A DNA stretch of 5,299 nt from Gammaproteobacteria bacterium (lineage in GTDB: Bacteria; Pseudomonadota; Gammaproteobacteria; UBA7966): the NCBI GenBank assembly GCA_003485715.1, contig DNIF01000093.1, positions 1-5,299 on the forward strand, in the 5' to 3' direction. Positions 5,259-5,299 of this stretch are shown piece after piece. The stretch's first letter is position 1, and the number at the start of each line of letters is the position of its first letter. Both the position numbers and the translations under genes were made by a program. A model generated the notes under the pieces. The model saw only the letters and a program-made list of their open reading frames with translations, did not search any database and was not told the DNA's origin.

Positions 5259-5299
5259 TGACTTTCCTCCGGCCACACCCCTACCATCCCGACCCTTTT

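Noticed and set aside
1..5299. CRISPR array, phage genes, transposase or toxin-antitoxin pair
   Set aside because: No regularly spaced repeats and no reading frame with such motifs were seen on either strand.

Overview
The window looks like ordinary chromosome from a GC-rich gammaproteobacterium. It carries a Coq7-type ubiquinone hydroxylase (so a ubiquinone maker), an OxyR-like regulator and a CbpA-type co-chaperone, and long empty shadow reading frames lie opposite the real genes, as expected at high GC. A halophilic or sulfur-oxidising lineage such as Ectothiorhodospiraceae would fit, but that is a guess from style, not something the sequence proves.

Layout from left to right: (1) 1-314, plus strand, the C-terminal end of a LysR-family regulator resembling OxyR. 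(2) 400-756, minus strand, a HinT-type histidine-triad nucleotide hydrolase, converging on oxyR. (3) 757-1015, a gap holding a degenerate inverted repeat of the short dispersed intergenic type. (4) 1016-2389, minus, a periplasmic DegQ/MucD-type HtrA protease with two PDZ domains. (5) 2390-2590, a gap with two GC-rich hairpins. (6) 2591-3517, minus, a CbpA-type DnaJ-family co-chaperone. (7) 3518-3626, a short gap with two strong hairpins. (8) 3627-4100, minus, a small heat-shock protein (Hsp20). (9) 4101-4336, a control region with a good match to a sigma-32 heat-shock promoter, a tRNA T-arm-like hairpin in the predicted leader and a strong Shine-Dalgarno site. (10) 4337-5068, minus, coq7. (11) 5069-5299, upstream of coq7, with only a doubtful small reading frame.

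All complete genes are on the minus strand, so transcription runs from right to left. The three central genes form a protein-quality-control set: Hsp20 holds unfolding proteins, the CbpA-like protein delivers clients to DnaK, and the HtrA protease degrades or holds damaged proteins in the periplasm. The heat-shock promoter in front of hsp20 suggests that at least hsp20, and perhaps cbpA by read-through, is induced by heat. The hairpins between hsp20 and cbpA could set the ratio of the two products. OxyR and Coq7 at the edges relate to oxidative stress and respiration but are probably separate transcription units.

I did not find a convincing new multi-gene system. The items most worth checking are non-coding: the tRNA-like minihelix in the hsp20 leader, the 14-bp hairpin just before cbpA, and the degenerate inverted repeat between hinT and degQ.
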